Source of the DNA: Calonectria ilicicola
Lineage: Eukaryota > Ascomycota > Sordariomycetes > Hypocreales > Nectriaceae
Direction: 5' to 3'
Assembly (NCBI GenBank): GCA_020809705.1
Contig: CP085829.1
Coordinates: forward strand, 4,960,001 to 5,024,000
Length of the DNA stretch: 64,000 nt
The notes beneath the pieces were generated by a model that did not search any database, was not told the origin of the DNA, and saw only the letters and a program-made list of their open reading frames with translations. Position 1 is the stretch's first letter. The number at the start of each line of letters is the position of its first letter. This document shows, in pieces, positions 34,434-46,351 of the stretch. The translations under genes were made by a program, and so were the position numbers.

Positions 34434-36742
34434 GTTGACGGTAGGGAGATCAAGTCGTAAACATTCGAAACGGTGGTCGACCTAGGCCGAATCGTCACCA
34501 TGAAGGCAGAGGTGAGAGTGTGTGTCGCGAAAGAACAAACAGCAACGAGACAACTACAAAGACGGAGACGAAAACGGAGATGGGACAAAGGACATTAAAA
34601 AATAAAACGAAAAAAAAAAAACCAAAAGTGAGCACTTCCAGGCACAGAGCAACGGGTTGAGTTACATTTCGTCATGACGTCGCTGCAGAACACCTGGACT
34701 TGCATGGCCTTCGGAACACAATGCCTCATGCAGGCTGGCATCCAGCCATCACCCAGCACAACACCAACCACAAGGCGGCAACCCTGGGCGGGCGCCAAAA
34801 GTCGGGGGCGCCAAAGGGGTCGGGCTCGCGGGAGATTGACACAGGACATTTCGTACTCGTACACACTTGGGAAACCCTTGACCACGATTCGCCCGTCTCC
34901 CTTGGCACCAGAGGACGACGGGTGGTCAACTACAAGAATAGCTGGCGAACAAGCGGCAGGCATTTCCTCCGCATTGATGGCCGTCAAAACGAAGGCGCTA
35001 GTTGGTTGAGAAACGGAGCAAACCTTAGCTCTCTCTCTCTCGCTCTCAACGGCCTTGTTCTAGAAGTCTTCAAACGACGCCATCACGCTAATCTCGGTGC
35101 GTGCCCCGGCCGCATAGGGTTCAAAAGGACCATGAGGGCGCGCGTGCCTCTTGTGGCGGTTCCGCCGGCCAATAACCTGCGCGCACCCGAGCTGCGCGAC
35201 GCAACCTCACGCACACGGCATTTGCACAATTCTCGTGGTGAGCGAATGGCCGTTTCGACGAAAAGCGCAGCCGGGATGGGGCTCCCTGCAGCGGCTCACC
35301 GGTAGGGCCGAAAAGGGTCAAGTCGCCCGGGCGATCATGGCACCCGTCCGTCGCTTCTGTGTCTCTCCCTGCGCGGGTGCGGATGCAACCTCCTTGCCTC
35401 GCATGGCATCACATCGCAAGGCAGCTCTGAAGCTGGATGTCGCTTCGAGACGAGACCAGGGATCCAGGCCGAGGATCAATGGGGACAGCTAAGCAGCGGA
35501 GCGGGTCTTTGCGTCTTTAATTCTTCGTCACCTGAATTTCACGGGCTGCGCCCTGTATGGACGCGCTGTACGGACGCTGTGTGTGGACGATTCTCTTCCC
35601 CATGGAGCCCGCCGGCAGGGATCAGCGCTGATCGGTAACGTGGTCCAGCTGCGGAGATCCTGGGTGCAATGCGACGTCGGCTGCCAGATGGCATCTTATC
35701 GTGTTCTCTGTACCCCAGGGGATCGAGATTGCCAGAGAAGAAGCAAAAAAAAAAATGAAAATGAAAATTGAGGAAAAAAGAATAATGTGATATCTCAAAT
35801 CGATTTTGGTTTTGTTTTTTTTAATACATTTATTTACTTAAAAGCCGATTGATCCCACAACCACAACCACCGCCACTCTCCCCCATTCATCCTCCCTCAC
35901 CACACCCCGCACCAACAAGCAGTCAGTCCAACATACATGGCGTCCGGAGCCGTCCTGTTAACTTCCCCGACACCCAAGTCGGGACTCCCTGGACCGGCCC
36001 AGCTACTGCACCGCCAGGGATGCAACGGGCTTGAGGTGGCATGCAGGATTCCCTCCTGTTGCCACCCCGTCACTGCACTCACCCGCTGAGGACGGCTACA
36101 CCTCGTCCCGTCCTAGACTCCGAAGGGGTGCATATCTTCTGATACGGCGCCGTCTCAAGAATCCAGATTCACGAACATTCCATCGTCATCTAATATACTT
36201 GCGACGAAGAACGATTCCAGATCCATCTACATGTATACATATATCCCTACCCCAGACTTCGATCGAAGTCCCTCTGTTCCGCAGAGGCACACACCATGTC
36301 CCGTCCGCCCGCCCCCACCATCCCAGCCCGACGGCCCTGTCTCTCCTGACACAAGCCCAGTGGGCCAACGCAGATAAGATTGCGGTCCCCCAAGACATTG
36401 TCAATCTCTGTATGTACACATGCGCCGCCCAGGCTCTGCCAAGAGCATGGCAAAAGGATCACGAGCTCTCCACTCAAAGCCAACAGCCGCCGGGAAGTGG
36501 CCACTATTTCCGGCTGACGACCAAAGGAAGTTCCGTAGACACGGCATAGCCGTCTTGTGCCTGTGTAATAAGTACAAGTAGCACGACAGTAGTCTCCTTT
36601 TTGAAACGTAGTTCCTTTGCTGTTCGCCCTATTGCCGTCGTGGACCAATTTGCTGTTCTTCTTTCGTTACACTATTTGGTTCTGTGCTTGGACGGCTCTC
36701 GGTCTTACCAACTTCCCTCGGTTTCCCAATCATCCATTGAAG
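34434..36742. promoter_or_regulatory. Divergent spacer, 7TM and FAD oxidase genes
   Basis: A 2.3-kb gap. It holds A-runs (34609-34621 and 35747-35757), a CT dinucleotide stretch at about 35028-35040, and GC-rich blocks whose long open frames (34700-35305, 36031-36549) have arbitrary composition and no domain. A pyrimidine-rich segment precedes the oxidase start. No gene is supported. Confidence 0.4.
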
Positions 36743-38515
36743 ATGAAACTCAATCTCTATCTCGCCGCCTCGGCGGCTGTCGCATTTTCCCAGTTTGCTT
36801 CAGCCACTAATACAAAATGTTCTAAATGCGTACGTGAAATATTGACACCCTTCGCCCCTTGTCTTATCTTGTCTTTCGCGGCCGTGTCAGCCACCAGCCC
36901 CATTGGCTCACACTAACCTCTCCCCCCTTGAGCTCTTGTTCGATTACCCGCCACAGGAGATCTTACCGTCGGGATAGCTTCATCCTTCGGCCATCCTTTA
37001 CAGCAATGGCTGACATATTCCCTAGTGTACCGAACTTGCCAAGGCCGGGCTAGGTGACAAGGTCCTCTACCCGAACCAAGAACTGTATGGAGAACGCCGA
37101 GACTCGTACTGGTCCGTTTCAGCAGCCCTGAACAGCACCTGCTATGCCCTCCCCCAATCTATCGAAGATGTGTCTACGATTGTGAAGGTCATCTCCAAAA
37201 TTAATTGCAAGTTTGGTATTCGAGGTGGTGGACATGGTTCATTCACGTTATCCAACGCCGTTGAAGATGGTGTTACGATTGATATGGGTACGTGAGGCTA
37301 CATGGCTCTCCTATCTATTTTTTCCAAATCATTCTAATTTGCGCAGGTTACATGAACCAAACAACGTACGATGAAGAAAGAGACCTTGCTCTAATCCAAC
37401 CTGGTGGCCATTGGCAAGATGTCTACGACACACTCTCTCCCCACGGTGTTACTGTTGCCGGAGGGCGTGCAGGCACAGTCGGCGTTGGTGGCTTCAATAC
37501 CGGTGGCGGTATCTCCTTTCACGCTGCTTCTCACGGGTTCTCTTGCGACAACGTTGCAAACTACCAACTCGTCCTGGCAGATGGTACCATCACCAATGCC
37601 AACCACACACACAACGCAGACCTATTCCGCGCAATGAAGGGTGGCAGCGGTAATTTCGGCGTAATTACTCGCATTGACATGTACCCCATTTCATTCGAGA
37701 ACAAGTCGGAGCCCGTAATTTGGGGTGGAAATCTGCTCTACACCGAGTCCGAGGGTGATGCTGTCATCGAAGCCCTTGTTGACTTTACCGAAAACATCCC
37801 CAAAGATGAGAACAGCAGCTCCATTGTTTACTGGGCCTATGTTCCCGCTGCAGGCGGAACTATCATCAACACTGCCGTCGAGAACACAAAGGCCGAGGTG
37901 AAGCCCAAGGCCTTCGATGGTTACTACGCCATCAAGGCATCCAACGACACGACCGAGGTCAACGACATGTCTGCCGTCACCAAGGCCCTTGGTGCCGGTC
38001 AACCCGCTGGTTTCCGAAATATTTGGTTCACCAGCACTTGGGACAACAATGCTGACATCATGAAATACACCGTCAAAAAGTACACCGCCCTTAACGAGAA
38101 GCTAGAGGAGCTCATGCCGAGTAACAAGTCGGGTCTGAACACTTTATCCATGTTCCAACCCGTGAGTCGCCCCGCTGTCGACAAAGGCATCGCCAACGGT
38201 GGGAACGTCATGGGCCTGGACAGGTACGAGAACAGCGGGATCCTGTTCCTGTTAACTTGGGCTGCCAACGGCAAGGAGAATGAGGACATCGCCTATCCCG
38301 TTCTAAAGGAATTTATGGAAGATGTCGAGGCCAAGGCCAAGGAACTTGGAGTGCTTCGCGAATGGAAGTTTCTCAACTACGCCCATCTAACTCAGGATGC
38401 CCTAGCCACAGTCGGTGATGATGCCATCGCGAGGCTTCAGGCCGCCAGTAAAAAGTACGATCCAAATGGGGTTTTCCAGACCCTTCGACACTCTGGATTC
38501 AAGATTCCTTCGTAA
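36743..38515 (+). CDS. Secreted FAD-linked oxidase, BBE/VAO-like
   Basis: FAD_binding_4 oxidoreductase of about 505 residues. Exons 36743-36829, 37026-37287, 37347-38515; phases agree. The N-terminal signal peptide is MKLNLYLAASAAVAFSQFASA. The FAD domain contains FGIRGGGHGSF, with a histidine (about residue 97) in the position used for covalent FAD attachment, then VTVAGGRAGTVGVGG and GGGISFHAASHGFSC. The second-attachment cysteine of bicovalent members, expected near GRAGTVGVGG, is not seen, so single attachment is likelier (inference). A berberine-bridge-type C-terminus is suggested by KYDPNGVFQTL. Several N-x-S/T sites agree with secretion. Likely substrates are oligosaccharides or small phenolic/alcohol compounds; no specific one can be named. 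The first intron (196 nt) is longer than usual. Confidence 0.83.
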
Positions 38516-38743
38516 TATTTTTTTTTCTTTGTACCATAGAATTATTTAATACTAGAAGAAGAAGGAATGCAGGTTCAGGTCAGATATTTTAGAGCAAAGT
38601 ACACACAAGGATAGGGTTCAAATAAAGAGTTGTATTTTTTCTATATAAATTGCCATTTCCAACAAACCCCCCAATCCTTCACCTCTTCTTATACAAATTT
38701 CCACACATCATGCGATCAGAGACCATTTGACAAGTCAGTCGGC

Positions 38744-39013
38744 TTACTTATCCGATTGCTTGGATCCAAAGATTCGAGGCCAGTAGTGGTAGAGGACATA
38801 AGAGTCCACGCAGGTACCGACAGCAAGACCGACAACGACGTATTGGCGAGTTCGAGGAGAGAGATTGCTCCACTTCCAGCTCTTGGAAGCAGACGTGGCC
38901 GAGACTGCATCGGCAGTGAGTGGTTTGGTAGAGAAGGCGGCCTGGCGAATGGCCTGCATAGTGGGGCCGGCGGTGCGGCGGGCAATGGTGGACGACAGAG
39001 TGGTAGTGAACAT
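38744..39013 (-). CDS. Small mitochondrial-type membrane protein
   Basis: A single-exon gene for 89 residues. The N-terminus (MFTTTLSSTIARRTAGPTM) is rich in Arg, Ser and Thr without acids, as in mitochondrial presequences. A processing-type AAFSTKPL follows. One membrane segment (about YVVVGLAVGTCVDSYVLYHYW, residues 58-78) precedes a basic tail. The build resembles small nuclear-encoded inner-membrane subunits, but I do not recognise a specific one. It lies tail-to-tail with the FAD oxidase and 265 bp downstream of the Srs2 gene on the same strand. The antisense frames over it are shadows. Confidence 0.65.
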   Translation of the reverse strand: MFTTTLSSTIARRTAGPTMQAIRQAAFSTKPLTADAVSATSASKSWKWSNLSPRTRQYVVVGLAVGTCVDSYVLYHYWPRIFGSKQSDK

Positions 39014-39278
39014 TTTTAAAAGATGTTGATCTTGTAAATGGTAAATTGTATCAAAAAATGTTTAAAAGCTTGCTTTTTGTTTGATCATAGCCATGGAGGG
39101 TCCTTCATTCATTTATATACATGTGTTTTAACATTCGGCGCCCCTAACAAAAAAAGCCGCCCCGGCGCATTATGTTTAAACATAACGCTACAAGCTATAG
39201 CGTACCATCACGCTTACGCGCGCTCGAGACATTTTTCCTAACAGCATAACATAATGAATTCCGAAATTTTCCGACCCG

Positions 39279-42233
39279 TCATTTTCCTTGCTTAGGTGGC
39301 CCTTTAGGTCGATTAATCGTAAGTGGTTTAAAGGGCTTGTTTAGTCTATCCATCGATGGCGGAGGACCCAGCCCGACAGGCCTCCTAGGCCTTACTGACG
39401 TAAAAGTTGTTGTATGGAAGCTACTTATTGGACGTTCAGGAAGCGGTGCTGGGGTATTTTCAGCCTCTTTCTCTTTCTCCCCGTCTTTAGAAGGTGGACG
39501 GGGCGGTGAACTTGAAAAGCAAGCATAGGGCTTCTTAAGCTCATCAACCTCTGTTTTTGGCATCCCCGGTCTAGCAAAGGGTTTATTTGCGCCAAGTTTA
39601 TGGTGAGCTAGTTCGGGTTCAATTTTTGGCTTTAATGGCTGAGCATGAGCCGCGGCGGGCGGAAAGTGAGGGCGTGATGGCGCAGAATGCTGTCTAGCTT
39701 GCATCGGCTTCGCTTCAGGTTGAGCATCGTTCGATTTGGATCGTTGAGCTTGTGTAATGAAGCCAAGCATGCTCTTTTGATCAGCCCCTCGCTTTGACGT
39801 CCCTCTCTTTAGCATGAGCTTTGAGGGTGGCAGGGGCGCTCTTGCAGCCGCCTCAGCTGCTGCTGAATCAAGTGCTACCTTATGAGCTCCAGCAGTGGTA
39901 AACCCAGGCAGCGATGCGACGGTAAATCCAGAGGATTGCTCCATTGTTGTTTCATATTCTCGCTGCCATGGCCTTTCTTCAGGCTTTTCTTCCTCATTGG
40001 AGTAGGATTTACGCTGTCGCTTGGGCGCGCGAGAGTATTGTCGCTCGGAATCGCCATCAAATCCATCGGCGTTTCTTGGGTCAAAAGGCTCTTCTGGGAA
40101 TCTGTCATCCTCGGTAGAAAACATGGGTGGTAGTTTGGCGAAAACAGCAGCCTCGGTTGGCGCGTCTCTTCCCAGAATTTTTGCCGCACTCTCAACAACT
40201 CTTCTATCAAACGAAGGCCCCTTCTTTGCAAAGGCGGTTGCGGCAAACGGCGAAACAAAGGGAGACAATTCAACCTTTGAACTCATTCCTTGCGATCCGT
40301 AAATCGGACAGCTCAGATATAAAAGTGCTTTGGCTCGCGTCATAGCCACATATAAAAGTCGCCTTTCCTCATCAGTGTCTTCAGATCTGGCGTGGGGGAT
40401 TGAGCCAGTATAAACTGCAGGCACAAAGACAACGGGCCATTCTAGACCTTTTGCAGCATGAATTGTTGATATTGTGACCAATGATTTCTTGTCTGCAGTG
40501 GCATCGTCTTTCTGAGCATCGGATGCGAGTGACACATTGGCGAGAAACCGTCCTAGTATGCCTTCCTCTTTGACTTGCTCGAGGTTTTCGATCTCCGGGA
40601 GAGCATCTTCTTCGGCTGATCCGAAATCGCGCATAAAATCGCCAGCCAAACTAAAGAGTTCCTGCACATTTGCCCATCTTTGATCGTACTCTTCTGCGAA
40701 CTCCTCTTCTAGATATCTTTTGAAGTTGAGCTGACTGGCCAATTGCTCAATGAGGTTAACAAGGGTAAGGGGACTACTTTGGGTGATCTCGCCGGCCTTG
40801 TTGCGCAGTGTTGAGATAATTCGCAAGAGTTCGGTGTTGAGTTTCTGTTCCATCTTGGCTCGTATGTTGGTGTTTGCTTTCCGGCCACCCCGACAATGTT
40901 TCCACAGCAATGACCATAGGCTCATGTTGTTCTTTTCCGCTTCTTCTAGCAAAGATTTGACAGTTGCTTCTCCAATTCCCCGGCGGGGTACATTAATTAT
41001 TCGGGCCAAAGCGTCATTGTTGTCGGGATGGTAGATGACACGCAAGTAGTCTAGCAGAATCTTGATTTCTTTTCTGTCATAGAACTTGTGGCCTCCAATC
41101 ATTCTATAGGCAACGCCGGCCTTCCCCAGGGCTGATTCGATTTGACGAGAAAGCGATGCTGATCGGAGAAGGATTGCCACGTCCTCAAATTTCAGCATTT
41201 CCCCAAACATCATCACAGCTCGCTTGAGCTCTTGGACGATCCACTCGCCTTCTGCTGCAGAGCTCTTCAGCGTCCGTAGAACAGGTCGCGCACCCTTAGT
41301 GTGGACCGGAAGGAGAACTTTCTGGTATCGGTTCTTGTCTTGCTGGATAACGCTGAGGGAAACATCAAGGATTGACTGGGAAGATCTGTAGTTTTCTTCA
41401 AGCGAAACTTCGTCGGTGTCTGGGTAATCACGAAGCAGGCGATACAGGTTTCTTATTTCTGCAGAACGCCAACCGTAAATGCTCTGATCCGGATCTCCCA
41501 CAATTGTGATTCGATGGTTTGTTTGGGCAAAGAGTCGCATCAACTCATATTGGATGCCATTGGTGTCTTGGTACTCATCAATGAGTACAGTCTGGATATT
41601 GGAGACGCAGCTGGGGTGTACCCGGAGCAGCTCGACACATTTTACAAGGAGGTCATCATAATCCAGCAAATTCGAGCGCTCTAGCTGTGCTTGGTACTCT
41701 TGGTAGCAAGTCTCGAGGGCTGGGTTCTCCTGATTCTTCTTGTTCTTCTGCGGCGCAGCGCTCGTTGTGCCTTTTGCCTTCCTCTTGCTAATCCATGACT
41801 TGGCATGCGAGGGTTCTATATTTAGATCCAATCTCTTGCAAATTCTTTGGATGATGGCTTTGGAGTCGCCATCGTCGGCAATGCTAAACTTGGAATCCAA
41901 GCCAATCTTCTTCCCATATGTAGCAAGGTATCGGCGAGCGATGGAATGGAACGTTCCAAGAATAATTTTCTTTTCGAATTCTTCTCCTAGTGCCTTCCCG
42001 ATTCGTTCTTTCATTTCGCGCGCAGCTTTGACGGTGAAGGTCGCGACAATGACGTCGCTAGGACGGTACCCGACTCGTTGGACTAGCCATACCACGCGTG
42101 AGGTCAGGGTATGTGTCTTTCCGCTACCAGGGCCGGCTAATATGGCGACGGTGTTGGAGTTGGACGTGACTGCCCGGCATTGCGCTTTGTTTAGGGAGCG
42201 CAAAAGGACATCTTGGGGATTGTATGCAGCCAT
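39279..42233 (-). CDS. srs2: UvrD-type DNA helicase Srs2
   Basis: 3'-5' superfamily 1A helicase of 984 residues, single exon, expected to strip Rad51 from single-stranded DNA and limit recombination during replication repair. All SF1A motifs are present: AGPGSGKT (Walker A, 33-40), TFTVKAAREMKERI, DEYQDT (219-224), GDPDQSIYGWR (246-256), SLEENYRSS, TISTIHAAKGLEWPVVFVP, and EERRLLYVAMTRAKALLYL. The last 300 residues are disordered and basic/proline-rich, as in Srs2, where the tail binds partners such as PCNA and Rad51. The start MAAYNPQDVLLRSLNKAQ places the Q-motif-like segment normally. The neighbour on the 5' side is 2.6 kb away in divergent orientation. Confidence 0.92.
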   Translation of the reverse strand: MAAYNPQDVLLRSLNKAQCRAVTSNSNTVAILAGPGSGKTHTLTSRVVWLVQRVGYRPSDVIVATFTVKAAREMKERIGKALGEEFEKKIILGTFHSIARRYLATYGKKIGLDSKFSIADDGDSKAIIQRICKRLDLNIEPSHAKSWISKRKAKGTTSAAPQKNKKNQENPALETCYQEYQAQLERSNLLDYDDLLVKCVELLRVHPSCVSNIQTVLIDEYQDTNGIQYELMRLFAQTNHRITIVGDPDQSIYGWRSAEIRNLYRLLRDYPDTDEVSLEENYRSSQSILDVSLSVIQQDKNRYQKVLLPVHTKGARPVLRTLKSSAAEGEWIVQELKRAVMMFGEMLKFEDVAILLRSASLSRQIESALGKAGVAYRMIGGHKFYDRKEIKILLDYLRVIYHPDNNDALARIINVPRRGIGEATVKSLLEEAEKNNMSLWSLLWKHCRGGRKANTNIRAKMEQKLNTELLRIISTLRNKAGEITQSSPLTLVNLIEQLASQLNFKRYLEEEFAEEYDQRWANVQELFSLAGDFMRDFGSAEEDALPEIENLEQVKEEGILGRFLANVSLASDAQKDDATADKKSLVTISTIHAAKGLEWPVVFVPAVYTGSIPHARSEDTDEERRLLYVAMTRAKALLYLSCPIYGSQGMSSKVELSPFVSPFAATAFAKKGPSFDRRVVESAAKILGRDAPTEAAVFAKLPPMFSTEDDRFPEEPFDPRNADGFDGDSERQYSRAPKRQRKSYSNEEEKPEERPWQREYETTMEQSSGFTVASLPGFTTAGAHKVALDSAAAEAAARAPLPPSKLMLKRGTSKRGADQKSMLGFITQAQRSKSNDAQPEAKPMQARQHSAPSRPHFPPAAAHAQPLKPKIEPELAHHKLGANKPFARPGMPKTEVDELKKPYACFSSSPPRPPSKDGEKEKEAENTPAPLPERPISSFHTTTFTSVRPRRPVGLGPPPSMDRLNKPFKPLTINRPKGPPKQGK

Positions 42234-44812
42234 GGTGGGAACGCGGATGGGTCGACGCGTCGGTTCCGCTTGGCTGCCAGAAATGGTATCATTGGTTTCT
42301 CTTGGAGACTTTCAAAGATTAATCAAGTGTATTTCAAAGGAAAATAACCATTTTTGATTGGGCATTCAAGGCCAACCCGACACTGGCCTCTTCCCGCAAC
42401 TTTCAGAAATGGCTTCGTGAACCATGACCATCCACATGGCGGTCGCGGTGTCACGTGATTCAAATTAGTGATCAGTGGGGCATCGGATTTTTGACTGCGA
42501 CATGACCCTCCTGGCTGGTAGCTCTAGGGTGAGTTCTTGCAGAAAACCGGTTTCATTTCGCGACAGTTTTTATTTCTATAGCATTCATTTAAGTTTAGAT
42601 ACACTGGGGGGGGTTCTATTTTGTAATTTTTTTTCTCAATGTTCGCGTATAGAGTCGGTACCGACGTCGCGTTGACAGTTGTTACTCTTCTCTACGTACA
42701 ATCTGGGTGCTTTGATCGATGTTCAAAAACTACAGTACAATCAAGTCCTCGAAACCTGCCAATTATCACATCTACCTTTCATACCGAACCTTCCGGCTGG
42801 TTTATCAATAAACAGACTAATTCCACAAACGGATAAACAAGATAATTTGGACATAAAAACTCACTTGCTTTTTCCCCCTTCTTTCTATTTTGTTCGCAGG
42901 TCAATGCTTTGTGGCAGACGAGTTCTACGGTGACAAGGATGAAGTCACATCAACACAATCTTACGTTAGGCGCCGTCTTGCCACATTAGGCCCAACAAAG
43001 AACTTGGCCATAGCTGTCACCGTATTGCGACCATACTAAGGTTTACGCATACTTGTTAAATGTTTTGGCAATATCATCACTATCACATATTGTGACATGG
43101 CTTCACATCAAGTTTCCAACTTGCATTGTCACTTGCATATGATTACAGCCACCGTCAGAATTAGCCGCCCCTAAAAAATCACCCGTCTCATGCCCCATCA
43201 GAAGTTGGGTAGATCTTGATACAGCTAGTCCAGGGCATGATGGCTTGTGCCACGCATGGGTCCAGACCGAGGAATGTCATGAGATGAGCCTGGCAAAGTC
43301 AACCCACTTCACCTGGGAAAATGAGATGGTGATGCACGACTGCCGGATTTTTCATTCCAATCACATCGCTCCGCCTGGTGGGAACGACCATCTGCACGGA
43401 TTGACAGCGACGAGACGGCGAAGGAGCCCGGGGTTGCGATGTGATACCAAGCCGAGCCAGGGCCGGACGGGATGATCCAATGCCGTGTTAGGAGGTGGGT
43501 GACATCGGGCCTTGGTCGTTCCACTAGGGCCGATAGACGCCTGTAATGGGCATACCAAACGGTGAAGGGCCTCTCCTACAGGGCACAAGAAATAGGGCAA
43601 TGTGATGTCACAAATGGGGGCGTTCTTATTCGAAGAGTCAACAGCCTCACATGATAAAAGTGTGATGGACTCCACCTTTTAATGCGCGGGTCGATGCCGT
43701 GGACGTATCGGGCAACCCAAGCAACGCACGAGATTGGGCATGCAAAACTGGGACACTCTATTTTGGATGGCGAGTCGGATCGAAGAGACCGGGTCAATTA
43801 AGCACTGCAGTGGTCATATCACCGCAAGGGGAAGCGAGTAGAGCGGTCGGGACTTGAGGCACCATGTGGTGTGGTGGATCCAGGAACGACTATTTCACCA
43901 CTGACGCACTGCAACCAACCAGTGCAGGAGAAACGTGAGTCTGAGAACCCGCCGCTCTGGGATTTGCAATGGCCCGCCCCGCCCGTCCTTGTCGCCGGGG
44001 CCGCCGTGTGCGCGCACAAGTCTAGAATGAATAAGAAAGCAATGTTCCCAGAGACATGTGTTGTCGCTCGTAACCGTCACACATTGTTTAAAAAAAAATA
44101 GTAATCGTGTCTTGGAAGGAATTGCGCATTGCTTTTCCGGCGCACACACACGTAGGCAGCCCACAGAGGTGAGACGTCCAGTTCACCCAGTGCCAGCACG
44201 TTCCCCCCCCAGATACTCAGCCAGAGAGGGAGCGAAATGGCGGGCTTTGTGGGCGATTGATGCGACAGTGCTGGCTGCCAGAGTGGATATCACCGTGAGC
44301 GAGGGCGGGGAAGAAAGGTGGTGGTTGGAAAGTTGGCGTTGGCGAGCCCCGCATAGCGCCAATCACAGCAGCCTCCTAGGTGACATCCTTTGAGGTCGGC
44401 GCTTAACTCGAGGCACAGGAGCCAATCAGACTCTCAGAAGCCGACTTTTCATCACGCCGCATCGCAATCACACCCGCCATGGGCAAGGACTTCAGGGATC
44501 TATTCTCGGGTGGCCAAGTTAATGCCCTCATGCATATGGCAACGTTCATTCGACGACCTGCAGAGGCCGGCGTTGTGCTTAGTCCCGGGGTTCTCTAGAC
44601 CAGCAAGTCAGCGTCCAGCCTTCAAGCCCAGCGGCTAGACCATGGGAATCACCATCCGCTATATACACCCAACACGCTTGCCGCATGTTCCGTCTGGCGC
44701 ATGTAAATCTTTCCCCTAGATATGTTTCGTCTTGTCACTCAGGAGGTCGCAGCCACACTATTGCCTCCTCCATAAGACTGCTTCATCGCCTTTGCCCTCA
44801 TCTGTTTCCACC
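42234..44812. promoter_or_regulatory. Divergent spacer, srs2 and membrane protein
   Basis: A 2.6-kb region between divergent starts. The frames at 43245-44393 are short and lack domains. It is pyrimidine-rich near 44760-44810, fitting a leader for the downstream gene. No RNA gene or repeat was identified. Confidence 0.4.
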
Positions 44813-46351
44813 ATGCCTTCTGAAGCTCCTCGCCTCTTACCATTGCCCACTTTGCTTCTGTCTCTGTCGTTCCTTTCGCCTTGTGCTCTCGCCCAGATCG
44901 ACCCATCATCGGTGCTTGATGCCCGAGCCAACGACGCTTCATTGCAAGGTGGTCCTCTGCTAGACACAGCTTACTTACCCGCCCAGATCGGTGGTATCGT
45001 TGGAGCTTACGCTGTTTCCTTGGTGCTGGTCGCCATCACTCTGCTCGGACTCTCCAAAAGACGACGCGATCACCTGTCGGCCGGTAACGACGAAATCGAC
45101 TTTCAACCAGTGCGCAAAGACATTGTTAGCCCAGACCTCAAGAACCAAACTCCCATTCAACCTCAAGTCCAGTCTCTCGACGGGGCTCTTAACGTCGTCA
45201 CTTCTGGTCCAACAATCGACACCAGTCTCCCGGCTTACGAAGCCGCCTCTCCCAACTCTGCTTATATACTCCCATCGCCCACGTCGACAGTTGGCGCTCC
45301 CGGTGTCAGTCCTTTAGTTGATCAAAGAATCGTCGCCTCTGATAGAGTCATGGCTCAATCCCAGCTTGAAGACATGTACCGGCACGTGCTGGAGCACGAG
45401 GATGCCAAGAAGCGTGGACTTGTTTATGATGTCCCCATCCCCGAAGCCGCCCACCAACCTCGAGCCTCGGCCTCTGTGACCTCTCTTAAGTCCCCGACTT
45501 CTACCCTGTCCAAGAAGGAACGATCCAAGCCGGCAGGCCTCAACCTCTCTGAAGATAGGCCGCAGTCGAGGGCTTCCTCGCTCCTGTCAGCCCTTCGATC
45601 TCCCCGGAAGAAGTCCATGAAGGGTGTGAGCATCTCGTCCCCCATGATGACACCCCAGTCGGCCACCTTCCCCCGCCATCATGAGTCCCAGGAGATGAAT
45701 GCTATTCCTCCCCGCCAGTATGCACCTGCACCTCCTCCTCCGGTCCCCACGGACCAGACCCCCTTCGGCGCCGTCTATACCAAGCCCGAGGCTCCGGCAC
45801 CCGACGCATCTCCCGAGAGTGCTCAAAGCATCGACGAGCGCATTGGCTCTCAACTTCCTCCCGTCTCTTGGACACACGCCCGTACTACATCGCAAGCACC
45901 TACCGAGTATGATCCTGAGTCGGCAACTTCGGAGCGCTCTCAATCGGCCCTGGTCGGTCTTCCTTCATCGCCGAAGCCGGGTGCACGGTTCCCCACTCTT
46001 CCGGCTTCCCCCAAGCCAGGACAGTCGTTCAGCCGTCCCAATGCTCCCTCTGCTGTTCGTACAGGTGGCTCCTTGCCTCTGCGTGCCTATGAGCCTGCGA
46101 TGAACTCACCCAGTGTCGTTGCTCATACCACTAAGCAGACAGTGTTTGAGAGAAAGGGTCCTCTTTCACCCGGCGGTGGCATGACTCCTTTCACTGCAAC
46201 AGCTGTGCCATACTCGCCCTATCAGCCATTCACTCCTTGTGTGCCCATGACACCCTCACTCGTGACCAAGGAGGATCGCAAGCGAATGAGGAAGATGGTG
46301 CCCAAGACCCCTACACTGGCCATGGTCAAGAGTGAGGATGAGGTGTGGTAA
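44813..46351 (+). CDS. Single-pass membrane protein, long disordered tail
   Basis: A single exon encodes 512 residues. The N-terminal signal peptide (LPLPTLLLSLSFLSPCALAQ) is followed by a short lumenal or extracellular part and a membrane segment (IGGIVGAYAVSLVLVAITLLG, about residues 60-80) with a stop-transfer KRRR. The rest is a cytosolic, Ser/Pro-rich tail with many phosphorylation-type SP/TP sites and repeated SSPKPGARFPTLPASPKPG. It ends in TKEDRKRMRKMVPKTPTL, a C-terminal block that appears conserved across filamentous ascomycetes (from family memory). Start chosen as the first ATG before the signal peptide. Possibly a cell-cortex or wall-sensor-type protein; function not assigned. 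Confidence 0.72.
   Translation: MPSEAPRLLPLPTLLLSLSFLSPCALAQIDPSSVLDARANDASLQGGPLLDTAYLPAQIGGIVGAYAVSLVLVAITLLGLSKRRRDHLSAGNDEIDFQPVRKDIVSPDLKNQTPIQPQVQSLDGALNVVTSGPTIDTSLPAYEAASPNSAYILPSPTSTVGAPGVSPLVDQRIVASDRVMAQSQLEDMYRHVLEHEDAKKRGLVYDVPIPEAAHQPRASASVTSLKSPTSTLSKKERSKPAGLNLSEDRPQSRASSLLSALRSPRKKSMKGVSISSPMMTPQSATFPRHHESQEMNAIPPRQYAPAPPPPVPTDQTPFGAVYTKPEAPAPDASPESAQSIDERIGSQLPPVSWTHARTTSQAPTEYDPESATSERSQSALVGLPSSPKPGARFPTLPASPKPGQSFSRPNAPSAVRTGGSLPLRAYEPAMNSPSVVAHTTKQTVFERKGPLSPGGGMTPFTATAVPYSPYQPFTPCVPMTPSLVTKEDRKRMRKMVPKTPTLAMVKSEDEVW

Noticed and set aside
34700..35305. 201-codon open frame on the plus strand
   Set aside because: Composition is arbitrary, there are no domain features, and overlapping frames of similar length exist on both strands in GC-rich DNA.
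36031..36549. 172-codon open frame upstream of the FAD oxidase
   Set aside because: No hydrophobic or domain pattern; lies in a GC-rich promoter region with competing frames.
9684..36742. Secondary-metabolite gene cluster
   Set aside because: Oxidoreductases, a transporter and a zinc-cluster factor are present, but there is no polyketide synthase, NRPS, terpene synthase or prenyltransferase.
42234..44812. Extra gene in the long srs2 upstream gap
   Set aside because: Frames are short, on both strands, and lack splice-compatible neighbours or domain motifs.
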